From Cladopsammia gracilis (Eukaryota; Cnidaria; Anthozoa; Scleractinia; Dendrophylliidae), in NCBI GenBank assembly GCA_022457155.1, contig JAJGOT010000051.1, forward strand, positions 139,501-203,500: a stretch of 64,000 bases of DNA. The letters run 5' to 3'. The notes under the pieces are model-generated. The model saw only the letters and a list, made by a program, of their open reading frames with translations, searched no databases and had not been told where the DNA came from. Positions 11,305-23,537 of this stretch are shown in pieces. The translations under genes and the position numbers were made by a program. The first letter of the stretch is position 1. Each line of letters begins with the position of its first letter.

Positions 11305-12973
11305 ATGGGTATTAACTGTCTGTGGCCGTTTCTGACAAACTTTAAAAGAAAAGTTCATTTCCGCGAATTTTCAAGTCAAACTGCGGCTGTAGATGCTTCG
11401 TGTTGGCTACACAAGGCTTTATATGTGTCTTTATCTCAAAGTGGAAGTCGAGAAAGGTGAGAATTTTTGTCATAGTTCAGCTTCTTGCTATCTTGCTATC
11501 TTCCTTCAGCTGTTTTCTTTCAGCGTATAAAAACGTAATGGTCGTTTTATTTTTTAAGGTGCGGTAGTATATTTCAAGGGTACGTACGAGCAGTTAAGGA
11601 AGCTGGTATAACGCCATTTGTAGTATTTGATGGGTTTCGTTTGCCAGCTAAAGCAAACGAAGATGATAGAAGGCGAAGGTGAGAAAGCTGTTCATTATAA
11701 GTTTAATCCATTCGAACTAACATGCATTACACAAGCTTCAAGTAGTCTTATTATGCATCATAATTTACTATCCCAAAACAGAGACAGAGAAAAGCTTCTC
11801 ACTAGAGCAGACGAACGAAATTTGTCTCTGGAAGAAAACAACAGGCTGCTCGGCCAAGCAGTGTCAATCACCTTCGATGATATCACCACTTGTATTAATG
11901 TGAGTGTTTGTTCTTGTTTTATGATTCTCTCAAAAGGTTGCGTTGTGTAAGTGCATAACCAGGTATAACACTTGTTAGCTTTTATATCCATCAGCCTACA
12001 TGTCATACATTGCGATGAATGTAAACACGTACATAAGCTTAAATATCTTGAAATATTTAGTTGTCCACTTTCTTTCTTTCTTCTGAAGGTTTGTTTGTCA
12101 GAAAATGTGAATTATATCGTTTCGCCGTACGAATCTGACGCCCAGATAGCTTTCCTGCTTGCCAACGGGTATGCAGATTTCGCTATTACAGAAGACTCAG
12201 ACCTTTTGGCATATGGTTGCAAGAAGGTTTGTATATTCGATGTTTGTTTTATTTTTTTCCATCTGCTTAAGCTTAATTAACCTTACTCTTAAAAATTATT
12301 GCAATCCTGAGCTACGAACCAAATGGGACCTTTCTCGATCTGTTTATTTCATGAGATGTTATTAGTAAGCTTATATGATTCAGACAAATACAAACATTTT
12401 CAAAAACAATATTGGGCTAAACTACAGAATACAGGGCTACTTATTAATTTTGCATCTCATTGAGTGATAATAGTGTCTTCTATGTTATGTTTTATTCTAT
12501 AAACAGTTCTTACAAATGGCACTGAAGTGGACTAAAGTGGCCCTGTATTCTGTAGTTGCTAATAGTGTTCTATTTTTTTTGGGTAGGTAATGGTCAAGGC
12601 TTCTATGAGTGGAGATGGTGAATTTTTTATCTTGACAGAAGTATTGGAAGGCTTGAAGTTAAGCATGAATCAGTTTCAGCAAATGTGCATTGTTGCAGGC
12701 TGTGATTACCTAAGGAATGTTAAAGGTATTGGTATTCAAAGGGCTTTTCAAATGGTTGCTTCAGGAGGAGATCTCGTGGAGTTGCTGACGACAAAGGGAG
12801 CTTCAGAGGAATACAAAAAATGTTTTGACAAGGTCAAGGCAGTGTTCCAACATCAAACAGTATTTGATTTGGGTACCTGCTCAACAGTCCCTCTTAAGAA
12901 GTGGGAGGCTGATCCGCCCCCAGATGTTCAGCATCTATGCGGAAAGTATCCTTTTGCCATAAAAGGCACATAA
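11305..12973 (+). CDS. EXO1/FEN1-type XPG nuclease encoded by the inner transposon
   Basis: Five exons with matching phases: 11305-11456, 11559-11678, 11782-11899, 12089-12226 and 12587 to a donor at 12945 or a stop at 12973. The start MGI is the invariant family N-terminus. All metal-binding acidic motifs are present: AVDASCWLHKA (D30), VVFDG (D75), YESDAQ (E145, D147), TEDSDLLAYGC (D166, D168) and GCDYLRNVKGIG (D216). The last is followed by the helix-two-turn-helix-like stretch. The protein should be a structure-specific 5' nuclease acting on flaps or nicks. It is about 300 residues here, lacks the long EXO1 tail, and is not the host EXO1. The ATG is 85 bp inside the left inverted end. It may continue into the HIRAN exons at 13699. 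Confidence 0.85.
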
Positions 12974-13698
12974 AAAAATTCAACTGAAACAAGTGTGAAA
13001 AATGTAATATGAAAAAGATAAGTGAAACAAATTGTTATTTGATAGGTGCAATACTGATGTTTAAATGTTGTGAACTATCAAACATTGCAAGTACTCTTTC
13101 ATACAGAAATGTAAAAGATGGTTGTATCCCAGGTTGTACGCCCAAGAGGTTTTTTTGTTTAACCCCCCTCCCCCACCCTTAATACTTTCCTTTAAATGTT
13201 TGGCTTTTGGACCCCCCCCCCCCCCCACCCCCGCCTCAGAATTTCCAATGACCTTGTTTGGGAAGATTATAGATATTTCCTGGAACCACACATTATATGG
13301 AACAAGATCATAGACCTTGACTTTGTAGTAAACTCGATGATTCATACTCCAATAACTTAGCTGTGGGTAATGTGGATACAAAAAGTGGGAAGAAGACCAA
13401 CTGCTTTCCTCTTTTTAGTGAGGTAGGTGTACAACGCTAAGGGCCCGTGTGCAATTTTAGGCTTATTACCATCATTTATATGCTCAGAACACATTCAACA
13501 GATTTGTGTTCAGGGCATTGAAATGAGATGTTTTGTTGGATTTTTTTTTCTATTAAAGTAGAAACTTAAAAATAAGCCTAAAAATGAAAATTGACCCTTT
13601 TTGCACTCTGCCCTTCAATTGTAAGTAGCTTATCTTGCAAGAAAGAGGGCTGTAGAAATACATGTAGTTCTTATGTGTAACTCTTTGTTCTTATGTAG
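12974..13698. other. Intron or spacer between nuclease and HIRAN exons
   Basis: Contains C-rich homopolymers (13160-13235) and no recognised coding domain. The phase of the 12945 donor does not fit the 13699 exon directly, so another small exon, or a separate gene start, must lie here if the two parts are joined. Confidence 0.4.
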
Positions 13699-14861
13699 GG
13701 TGCCACAAAAACTGGAAAAGATGATCCTGGGCCAGCATCAAAAGACTCCACAATATCTGATGGTATGTTTTTTTCCTTTGATGGCATATTATACCTACTT
13801 GATTGAATGCCTGAGAGGAGGCATTAATTTCATATCAAATGACCAAACAAAAAGCAAAACAGGCAAAATATGTTTTTTTTAACAATTGAATGGTCTGAAT
13901 AAAAAAATAATAATATGCAACCCCCATGCCACATTCACAAAGTAATGTAACAGTTGCAATCAACTTTGTGTCCACTTAAATCTGAGTTAACGATCCTTAC
14001 TACAAGAAAATATCTCTTTATTGCTAAAGGGAAAAACATTTGTATTTTGACAGTTCATTATTTCTTTTAACAGTCATTCTCTTATTATTAGGTGATGGTG
14101 ACAGGTGTCAAGAGATGCAGTGTACAATCATTCACATTGAGAGGTTTTCTTCATTTCAATGGAAAATTCCCTGTTTTCCTGTAATGAAACTGGAATTTGC
14201 AAGAGTTCTGTTCAAAATTAACACAGAGATTTTGGATGGTGTCATCCAAAAAAGTGCAGTGGCCAATACTCAGAGAGGGAAATTCATGTGTACCTCTCAC
14301 TGTCAAATAAAAGTGCAAGGCAAGAATTACACAGTGCTGTGGAAACTTGTCCCCATTAAAACAAGTCAGACATGTCACAATTCACCGGCAGTCCCTAATG
14401 ATCACGAGTCTGCAGATGCTCAGGACCCTGAAGACAGCCATGACTTCGACAAGACGGATGAATCTGCTGAAGTTAAAACACATTGTTTGCCATTTAAAGT
14501 TCTAGGAACTTGCTATTCCGGATCGAGGCAGAATGCTCTAAAGGAGGCATATGAATATCTCTATGAACACAACAGACCTGTTTTTGTAAAACTTGAGGCT
14601 GAACCAGATAATCTAATTGACAAACACGCCATTGCTGTGCATATTATGTCATCATCCAATTATGAGAAAGTAGGTTATATAGCTCGTGAATTAACTCAAT
14701 TCTTACATCCTTTGCTCAAGGATCCAACACTTGAGGCGACTGTTAAAAAGATTCGGTTTTCTACTACTTTTCTTATGATAGGTTTTTACCTCACCATTAA
14801 TATCACTAAGCATGGCACATGGGACAAGCAAGTGGTCAAAGCAAGTTGTACAGTGAAGTGA
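13699..14861 (+). CDS. HIRAN-domain exons downstream of the XPG nuclease
   Basis: Exon 13699-13762 (GATKTGKDDPGPASK) ends in a GTATGT donor. Exon 14092-14861 continues in frame to a stop. The second half is a HIRAN domain: FKVLGTCYSG, then VFVKLEAEPDNLIDKHAIAV, EKVGYIARELTQFLHPLL and a final beta-strand region. HIRAN domains (as in HLTF and Rad5) bind 3' DNA ends and are often joined to helicases or nucleases. The preceding 130 residues, with paired Cys/His, are not recognised. It may be the C-terminal half of the XPG nuclease protein or an independent protein. The domain call is good; the fusion is unproven. Confidence 0.7.
13929..13986 (-). repeat. Short dispersed repeat, copy 2
   Basis: Reverse complement of window positions 1-57 with a few differences. 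It lies in the intron 13763-14091. Confidence 0.7.
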
Positions 14862-15850
14862 ACATTTTAATGCAAATATTTATTACATAAGACTAGAACC
14901 AAACAAACTAAAACTACATATTTTTTAGATTAAAGAAAAATTTAGTAGTTCCAGTTACACTCGAGAAAAAAAAAGAAAAAAAAGGGTCAGTGATAAGCTG
15001 GAAAAAAACATTTTGATCAGCATCACCTTGCTTTTCCTTAATCACTCTAACAAGGGGGGGGGGGGGGGGTGGAATTGAATTCAAGAAGCTAGGATCGCTT
15101 GTGTAACTGGAATTACAGTTCCTTTTTAATTTATTTTTTTTGGGCTATACAGTCAAATCTATTTTAAGCAGACATCTTTTGGAGAATGCTCCAGTGTTCA
15201 CTTAATACAGGGTGTCCACTTAAAGCCAAACCTGTCATATAAAAAGGGGTCTGGACTGTCCAACTCATGCAAATGAGCAAAATCTATTGTTCTTGCTCAT
15301 CTGCTTTAGATTTGGCGTGTGGCTTTGCCCTTTTATACTGTAGGTTCGTGTTTAATTGAAGTATCCCTTCAGTAAATATGGGAACAAAATTTTGGTACTC
15401 TGCTCATTGTACATATCGTCTCTTACTATAGGTTTGACTGTACTTTTATATTTCATGAAACTGCGAGGGACATGGTGCAGTGTTGAAAATTACTAAATTA
15501 ATCACTAACTAAAACAATATCTGCTCATTAAACAATGTCACACAGCATTAAATTGTCGAAAATATTGTAAGTATTTACAAAATAATAAAACCAGAATTTT
15601 TTGTAGACGCTGAAATGAATGTTCAATCTTACTTTTTCTGTATAAAGGAAATGGGACGATGTGCTACCAAGCATGCCACTCAGGCAATGGTCATCACCCA
15701 CCTAGACAGTACCCACTCCCTACATGTAAAATGTACTTGTCAGCCTGAATTAAATCAGAACACTCACTGTTGCAACAATGGATCAGCATACATTTTTCTC
15801 ACAGTCTCTAACAATCAAGGCCCCTTGCCCATCCTGAACATTAAAGACAA
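14862..15850. other. Spacer between convergent genes of the inner transposon
   Basis: Contains A- and G-homopolymers (about 14965-15070). A segment at 15150-15440 with CACTTAATACAGGGTGTCC has the look of a common interspersed repeat. No gene seen. Confidence 0.45.
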
Positions 15851-18800
15851 CTGTCAGTTTTCTCCTTCCAGCTGGGGTGGAGGCAATTCAACTGGGGTTC
15901 TATGAAACTGTGCTCTGGCGGTCAACTGACCTCTTTGTGGCAAGGAAGCTCTGTTTGCTACAAAGACACCCGGGTCGCCTCGCCTTGACAAACTGATTCT
16001 GTCAAGTCTTTCAGTGATCCCTTCTCCAGATGGTTCATTAAATGATGGTAGCTCAAAATCTCTGTAGCGTTCCTTAGCTCCTGTCCAGTAAAAATATTCC
16101 AAATCTGGGTCAATTCGTTTCTTGAATTCAAGATTTTTGGTTGTGCATCAACAAACTGCTTGACATCAAATATGTCTCCGAGCATTTCATGCATGAGAGC
16201 TATTATCCCTTCAACATCATCACTTGATGAGGCCCGGGGATGCTCAGGGGCAAGACCTCTTTCCTGGTACTGCACCCGACGCAATTCTCTACTTTCTAAG
16301 TTTGCAACAAGGCCAATGATGGTTTCTTGGGTAAGTCCACAGATGCCCTTTATGGGTCTAAAAAAGGATCAGAAGTCCATATTAATGAAATTTCACACAA
16401 TTCAAAACAAAGTTAAGGTGGTTCCTTACTTAATTTTTGTCTGCTTTGTATAACCTTGTGTCAGTGGCCTTAGCCTATTTTTAATCACGAATGTATAATG
16501 TGAGAGGCCTGATTTTTGATAAACTTTTTATGAGCAAGATTTTGTCCAGTTTTCTTGAGATTACTACTGGGAGTCTAAAATAAATAAAGAAATAACCATG
16601 GTTCATTAGTTTGATTAACCACTTCATTCTTTCAGGGAATAACATAATTCCTAAAATAGCTCATGCACGCAATGCATGCCTATGTTTTTGCTTTGCTGAA
16701 GTCATAAAAAGTATTATGTTTTCTTTGACAAGCAGGCCATGTGTAGAAATCTTAACAAGAAGAGATTTCAACAGTTCCTCTCCAACTCAATAAGAGAATG
16801 AGGACTTTTCCCTGAAGTCTTCAAGGGTGAACTTAAAAAGAGATAAGAGGGCTGTCAAAATGCAACTATGCATAATAATTTTAAAGGACTGAGTTAAACT
16901 TCAGAAAAGATATCCTACCTATTCACATCAATAGTACTGTAATCAGGTTGAGTATCAAACCATGGCATCCAATCTTCTAAGAGCCAGTTTTTCATGTCAT
17001 GGCAATAGGACGATCTCAGTGCTTCTGACAGTCCTCTACCATCAACAGCTTTGTGCCAGTTGTGAATCAGCCTAAGAACACGGGCTCCACTTACATGACA
17101 CTTTCGTTCAAGGAAGGAAATTACAGCGGGATTGATGAGACGCTCACAATCAGGGACTGACTGCTTGTTCTTTCCAGTGAGGGCCTCGTAGGGCAAGCCA
17201 ATTGAAGGGTCATGCAAGGCATCTCTGAGGTATCGCAAATCTATGCCTGGGATTTCGCCTGCACGAAGACGCGACACTATACGCTTTAGAAGATGGTTGT
17301 GGTCTTCACGATGATGGATCATTTCACCATTAGCATCTCTTTCTGGTTGGTAAAGATAGGCAGAGAAATTTGCCGGATCACTGGCATGGTGTTTTAGATC
17401 TTCAATTTTTTTGCGATAGAGATAGATGGCCATTATCGATTTCAGCACTTCTGGTGTTGTGTCAGGTCTATCTATAAAGTAAACAATCACGCCATCAATG
17501 GACATTACCTTGATATGTGAATCTAGTCTATTTCCTAATTCTCTCCTACACTGTAATCCTAAAGATCCAATCCAATCTAACCTCCAGGCATATTAATTAA
17601 GCAAGATTGCTGCCTTTAAAATGGTTTTCAAACAATGAGGAGCTTTGACCTTAATCTGGTTGATGAGAACACTTCTGGCTTCTTCTAGGAAATTTTACCG
17701 TAACTTATAACAATTTAACTGTAAATTAGTCATCTAACTGCAATTTAATTTAACTGTAACTGATAACAACATCATTGAATTACTGTACCTTCAATCCATC
17801 GGTGTGGATTATGCATAAAGGGAAATAATTTCCTTCTTAGGATCCATATGGCATTTTCAAAAGGAATTGGTTTTTCTCTCTGACTGGTCATGAATGAATG
17901 TAGCCACATCACATCCTCAATGGGAACTGCTGGGTGTCGACGCAACGGATTTCCTATTTGGTTAAAAGATTAAAATGAGAGTGAGTTGCCTCCTTTCAAT
18001 ATAATGCTTCCTTTAAATTCACAGTCCTTTGATTATTGAATGTTCAAAGCAGAAAATGATGCCCTGAAGGATTGCACTACTTTTCTAATTTAATTAAATC
18101 AATATTACAAATTCTGTGTGCCTGACTGAAAGACAAGGAAGGATTTTGTTCAAGGAAATATTTTCAGTAATTTTCTTGATATTATTATCAATTTTACTAA
18201 AAAAATTCATACCAAAATCCTCAAATCCTTAGTGACTTTTTGTTCTTAAGCACAGTAATTAAACCTTGTGCAGTTGTGTGATAATTCCATGAATGAGACA
18301 GATAAAAAAAAAAACAGTACCTCGTATATCCAGTTGCAAATAGCTGGCAATGGTACTGGCACTCTTACTCCGTGCTTCATTCCTTGAATTTTTGATCAGC
18401 TCAATGACAGAAATTGGTCGCACATTTCCCACAGTTCGGAGGGAGTTGAACTCGCCATCAGTGGTGAAACCTAAAAAATAACAAAATGGTGCATGCAGCA
18501 GTCAGTTTTAATAGCAGCAATACTTAATTTTAGAAGTCTTTTTCCAAGCTTTTGCTAAGCATTCTGTAGCTGAGTTCTCTATTAACATCATTTTTCGTTT
18601 ATTAATATCTATAGAATAATGTTTATTACTGGTGAATTTGGGTTGTGGAGGTTTCATTTTTTTTTTCAGAGATGAATATTTCCAAACCAGTTTATCTTTA
18701 TTACCCTTCGCCTCAGATTAATTACCAAAATTAAACTGGTTTGAAAAACATTTGTACACAAACAACAGGCCTTGATAAACTTTGTATTGAAACACTTATT

Positions 18801-21800
18801 GCAGAGTCATAACAGATACTAGTAACACTTGTGACAGGTTTTGTGGGTTGTGGGTTCAACTGAGAACACTACACAGTTAGGCTGGTATGCACACAAGTAC
18901 CACATGGGTTGACAGCTGTCCACTCATTTCTTATTAAAAATATTTCTATTAATTTGTGTCAAATTTATAGTTCAAGAACAGCCGTTCACACATACCCACA
19001 ACTGTCATTCCTGCATTTCTCATGGCATCCTCCAACTGAACTTCCAGTTCCCTAAGTTTTGAGTCAGTGAGTGACTTGTATGGCATAAATCGCACTGGAA
19101 TGGCATATGGTTTTCGATTGCACAATTCATCTGCGATCATAAACACCGAAACATGACTGGCAGCAACCCGCTTTTTGGTGAAGAGATCTTTGAGGTAACT
19201 TAACAAACTTGATTTCAATGAAATCAAATCTCCAGCTGCACCATCACCCCTGTCTTGCACAAAAGAACTCAATTCAACCTGGAAAGTTCTAACTTTCTTC
19301 ACCAGCTCCTCAAAACCAACAACACTCCAAGCCAGTTCCATCATCATTTTGTCAGATGACCTACCACCCTGAATTGCCCTGCTGTACACATCACTGGCAA
19401 CTTCAGCGCCAGAAGTCAGAAACTCCAAATCACTCAGCAATTCCATCTGCAACTTTTCCACATCTCTTGTAATCAGCCTAGACCTTTCTGGTGTACCAAC
19501 TCTCCTAACAAAAGAACATCTGGCTTTGTAATCAGCATATAAGATCTGCAGTGAACCATCTCCAAGATCCTCGTCACCAGCCCAAGTTCCACGCATAGTC
19601 TCTCTCAATCCCTTTCTCACATCACAGGCGTCAGCCTTGATCCACCATCGTCCTTGTGGGTTTGTTTCCTGTGCCTGCTTGAGTGCTTCCACCTAAAGAT
19701 GTTAAGCATTGTAATAAGACTCTGATGTGTTTCCCTATTCTAAGCCAACAGAACATAAAAGAATGATTAAAACAAATATTTAATGGACAGAGCAGTTTTC
19801 AATTGAGTGTCGTAAAACCAAAATCAAAGTAATTACTCTGGCCAATCACAAAAGACACAGACAATCCAATGAATCAACCAGAACTCAAAGCAATTACATG
19901 TAGCCGTCGCCAAGTGCAGGAAAACGCACGCAAGCCATGATTGGTTTTGGTTTCACTTCAGATTGGTTGAGAAAGTGGTGCAAGATTTTTTTTTTTTAAC
20001 CAATCACAAAGCGTAGCAATGAAAAACCAAAGTAGTCATGAAATTACTTTCAACAATCAAATGAAAACTGCTCTATAACAATGTGACTCATTGAAATATG
20101 ACAATTGCATTTGTGTCAAAATGCTGATCCAGTTTACATTATTGTTTAACACCAGGGGTCAATTCAATAAAACTTTTATAAGTGTAATTTACAAGGGTGG
20201 CCATTGTTTCAGAGGTTGAAAACAATAGCTACACTTGTAAATTATACTTGTAAAAGTTTCACGGAATTAACCCCAGGTTTACTTGTATATTGATTCTCGA
20301 TATTTTATTCTATACAGACTATTACCGGTAGATATTGATCAAATCCTTGTAAAACTAAAGGAAAATAGCATTAATTATTGCAGACAGTAAGTTTCACTCG
20401 TCCAGTTGGATGAGTGCTTGACAAGTTGTAATAGTCCAAGCTACAAACAAGTTGTCTCAGACTAGTAGACGGGTGGAAGTTTTTTGCCCTGAATACTATT
20501 AGACAATAATATATTAAGGAGATGAATAATTGTTATGAATAAATTGCATAAATTAACAAAACAGCAAAATATTCAACTAAATTTGCTAAAAGAAGATGAC
20601 TTACTTGAATAGCAACCGTTTTGGTAAATCCTGATGATGTAATGCGCTTCTGGATTTGTCGTGCCCCCAAGCTTGCAATATTTATTTTACTCTTAAAAGA
20701 AATAATGACATTGTATACATAAGAAAAATAATGGGGCTGCCAATTTATTTGTAAAACACTTATTAATGATTTTTTCCCTCTGTTGCAAAATCCTAGAAAA
20801 ATAGAAAAGCCAAGGACCTATGTCAAATTTGTGGTAGTTTTTCTGTTTTGCTCGGATTTACTCAAACCAAAAAATAAATAGGAGAAGTGTTCTAGAAATA
20901 AATTGGTAGTCCCTTGTCAAGACAAACATGGGGCAAATCCAGGCAAAACCGAAAAACAATAGATTATATGGGTGATCAGAGATATTAAATTTCTGTTTCA
21001 GTGTTCTACTCGGTATCTCAAGAATGAGCACAGCAACGAGTGAGATATAGAGTTGAACATCATTGAGAAGAGAAATTTTATTTCTCTGTGTAGCCATGCA
21101 CTGCCATGTACCATGTTGTTCATGTAATAAACTACATGGTAATGCTTATTACAAACATACACATGTATTAGTGATTTGCAAAAAAAAACCACTCGTCCCA
21201 CTGTCATTATCTGAAAAAAGGGTAAATGGGGAGCTGAGGGCATAACCGCCTCATGTTCAATTTTAGCATATTTAAAACTTGGTAAAGTAATGACAGGTTC
21301 GTCAGTGAACTCAGGATAATACACTCGATGGTAATAATTATTACATGTTACCTGGATAGGTTAACTGACAAAGCAACAGGTCTATTATGGGCATTGAGAT
21401 CAAAGCAACATGTGAAACAAATGTTAATAATGTCACGCATAACCTACTGTAGGTAGAAAAATCTAACAATAAAATACGTATGAAACCAACCTTCAATGGA
21501 TCATACATCCCAGGATTTCGTCTAGTACTATGGGCAGTGGGTTGAATACCATGAATTTTCTCCATTTCTTGAGAAGATACTAAACCCAGTTCCATCTCCT
21601 GCTGTTGACTCTTGCATACATGAGTCCACAAATGTGGAACATGAATAACCTCTTCTGAAGAAGGGGCAGCATTCTCTGATAGTGAGCTTTCGGGGTTGAT
21701 GATATCATCTAAAGTGTCACTTGACCAGTCTAAATCATTTAAGCACAGTGAAGACTGTTGCAGTGCACATTGGACAATATCAAAATCTTCTACTGAATCC

Positions 21801-23125
21801 TCTGTACTGGCATCATCCACTGGACCCAGCAAGGAATCCTCAGCCTCTCTCTCCAATTGAACCTCATATTGCCAGGCTGGTCCCCTATGGAGGCATAGCC
21901 ACTTGTGACCAAAATGCGAAAACATTGTTTCAAGCCATGAAGCATAATGTTCCTCGATGCCAAGGTTTTGTGTGCTTCCCTTTGAAAAGAAACGGATGTT
22001 GTAATCCAACAAACCAAATGGCATTTGGTTTACAGGCATTCGGGGACTTGAACCCTCAAAGCACTTACTGAAATGGTAAATTAAGTTTTGTTTACCATTG
22101 GGAAACAAAGTTTTCATGGCACTTAAACTTGTTGGAAGGAAATCTCTGTTTACAAATTTAAAGAAATCCAGCCCTTCACTCTCCACGATAGTAACCTTTA
22201 ACAGATGGGAAAGAAGCTGTGTTCGTAATCTGTTAGACATTGTGGTTTTAAAATGCGCCACAAAATCCTGAACGACATCACCAACACTTGATGCCAGTGG
22301 CCGCGCATCTTTGGATGGGGAGCAGTGGAAGATGGGTGACATGGGGAAATCTTGTATCATAGCTCCAGCCATAGCTCTTTGTGGAGTGCTTATGTTTTCT
22401 GCTCTGCTGTCTGCTTCATAGTCAATGGCATTGTTCATGTAATCTATCTCAAAGTCATCTTCAGCCTCTGACAAAGACTTGAACTGCCGGGAAAGGTGTT
22501 TTGTTACTCTTGTTCGACAAGATGAACCTTCAGGAAACAATATACAAAGAATTTGAACCACAGGGGAAACTTCAATGTAACATTGCCATCCACTAGTTTT
22601 ATTAATAAGCAAAAATAGACAGGTTTCATTTAATACATGGCCTCAGGCTGACATGGCCTGGTATGTAAAAATCATTCAGCCAAAACCAAAAAAAAAATTC
22701 AATAAAGTAATAAAATTTAAGGACAGAAAGAGGGGGGCACATGATAATGAGCTTTATGACAGCAATTCAATTGAAGTGTGAAATTAATATAACCAAACAA
22801 AATAAACAGCACTGTTATCAAATTTTGACAAACCTGTTCTTGAAGAATTGCAGGTCTTGTTGACCGCACTGGCACAAGCATTCCAAAACACAGGTTCCTT
22901 CTGCATTGGCCATTTGTCCGAACCAGCATCGTCCCAAAACAAGCAAATGTATTGAACCAGGGCAGATGTTTCTGCCCTGGACCATTCTCGCTTCCCCGAG
23001 GACTTTTTTGACTCATTATCTCCTTGGAACAAACTCTTCCTCGATGTTCCGCTGGTCGATTGCCGCTTGGTTTCCGGCTTCCCTGGCGTGTTGCCTTCCA
23101 CAACAATTGGCCTTTTAGCGGCCAT
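15851..23125 (-). CDS. Transposase-like protein of the inner transposon, eight exons
   Basis: Exons on minus: 23125-22834, 22527-21491, 20691-20605, 19692-18996, 18470-18321, 17953-17789, 17522-16919 and 16357-15851. All junctions are in phase, giving about 1,180 residues. Exon 1 has a SANT/Myb-like stretch (REWSRAETSALVQYICLF). The likely catalytic core has WWIKADACDVRKGL (D493 or D496) with GDEDLGDG shortly after, and VVGFTTDGEFNSL (D709), the usual form of the first and second acidic residues in RNase H-fold transposases. The third acidic residue is probably in the exon 17522-16919 helices and is not pinned down. One base is missing near 16110 in the last exon, so the final 85 residues are out of frame. 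It should mobilise the inner element. Confidence 0.65.
19790..20080. repeat. Dispersed repeat in a transposase intron
   Basis: Contains AATTACTCTGGCCAATCAC and several CCAATCA/TGATTGG motifs. Related sequence in the opposite orientation lies at about 53880-54100 (GATTGGCCAGAGTAATT). Both are bordered by AAAACTGCTC. Probably an old non-autonomous element. Confidence 0.6.
20151..20279. mobile_element. Small palindromic MITE
   Basis: GGGGTCAATTCAATAAAACTT at the left returns inverted as AAGTTTCACGGAATTAACCCC at the right. The inner parts (GTGTAATTTACAAG against CTTGTAAATTATAC) also pair. About 125 bp, no coding capacity. Confidence 0.75.
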
Positions 23126-23505
23126 ATTTGACCACGAAAAAACGTAAATAACTCGAGAAGCGTTGAGGAGCGTCGGGGAGCGTTTATTTCTAGCTGTAGA
23201 TGAAAGGCCAAAGAAGCAATTAAGACCTATTTCCATGTTCAGACCAACAGAAATAAAAAAATATAGGTTCGAAACCAACGGTCTCAAATTACACCGTGAA
23301 AAGCGTGGATAAATTTGGGCGTTTAAAAACTTACAAATTTTAAGAAATTCGATCTGAAAAACACTTTAGTACCATCCGAAGGTACTTAACTAACAATTTA
23401 CATAACAACAGCCGCAATAAACAGCCAAGTAAATTAGAAAATACATTCAATAACTTACCGAATTACGAGGCTTCTGCCGCCATCTTGGAAGATATTAATA
23501 CCGGA

Positions 23506-23537
23506 ATGCAACGCGATCTCAGTGCGCACACCACCTG
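23506..23537 (-). repeat. Inner transposon, right inverted end
   Basis: Read inward on minus it begins CAGGTGGTGTGCGCACTG and ends GATCGCGTTGCAT. It lies exactly where the coding frame of the outer transposon gene stops making sense after IPSTLDT. Confidence 0.85.

Larger units (their letters stand above)
11188..23537. mobile_element. Inner DNA transposon with XPG nuclease and transposase genes (Academ-like)
   Basis: 32-bp inverted ends (11188-11219, 23506-23537) differ at three positions, all transitions. They enclose two convergent genes starting near each end: the XPG nuclease at 11305 (plus) and the transposase at 23125 (minus). XPG-type nucleases are known from Academ transposons, hence the tentative name. 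The element interrupts a coding exon: the interrupted protein reads on in frame across the two outer borders. No clear target duplication is visible, although Academ elements usually make a 3-4 bp one. Confidence 0.75.

Noticed and set aside
11152..11358. Minus-strand open frame at 11152-11358 as an N-terminal part of the PHD gene
   Set aside because: It crosses the transposon border and the first XPG exon on the other strand. The other frame (SISDGNGLNKTKL) joins the outer gene correctly.
11305..12973. XPG gene as the host EXO1
   Set aside because: It lies inside a 32-bp inverted-repeat element next to a transposase and lacks the long EXO1 C-terminal region.
13122..13381. Open frames across the C-rich tract on both strands
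   Set aside because: They are produced by homopolymers (proline or glycine runs) inside an intron and have no domain or splice support.
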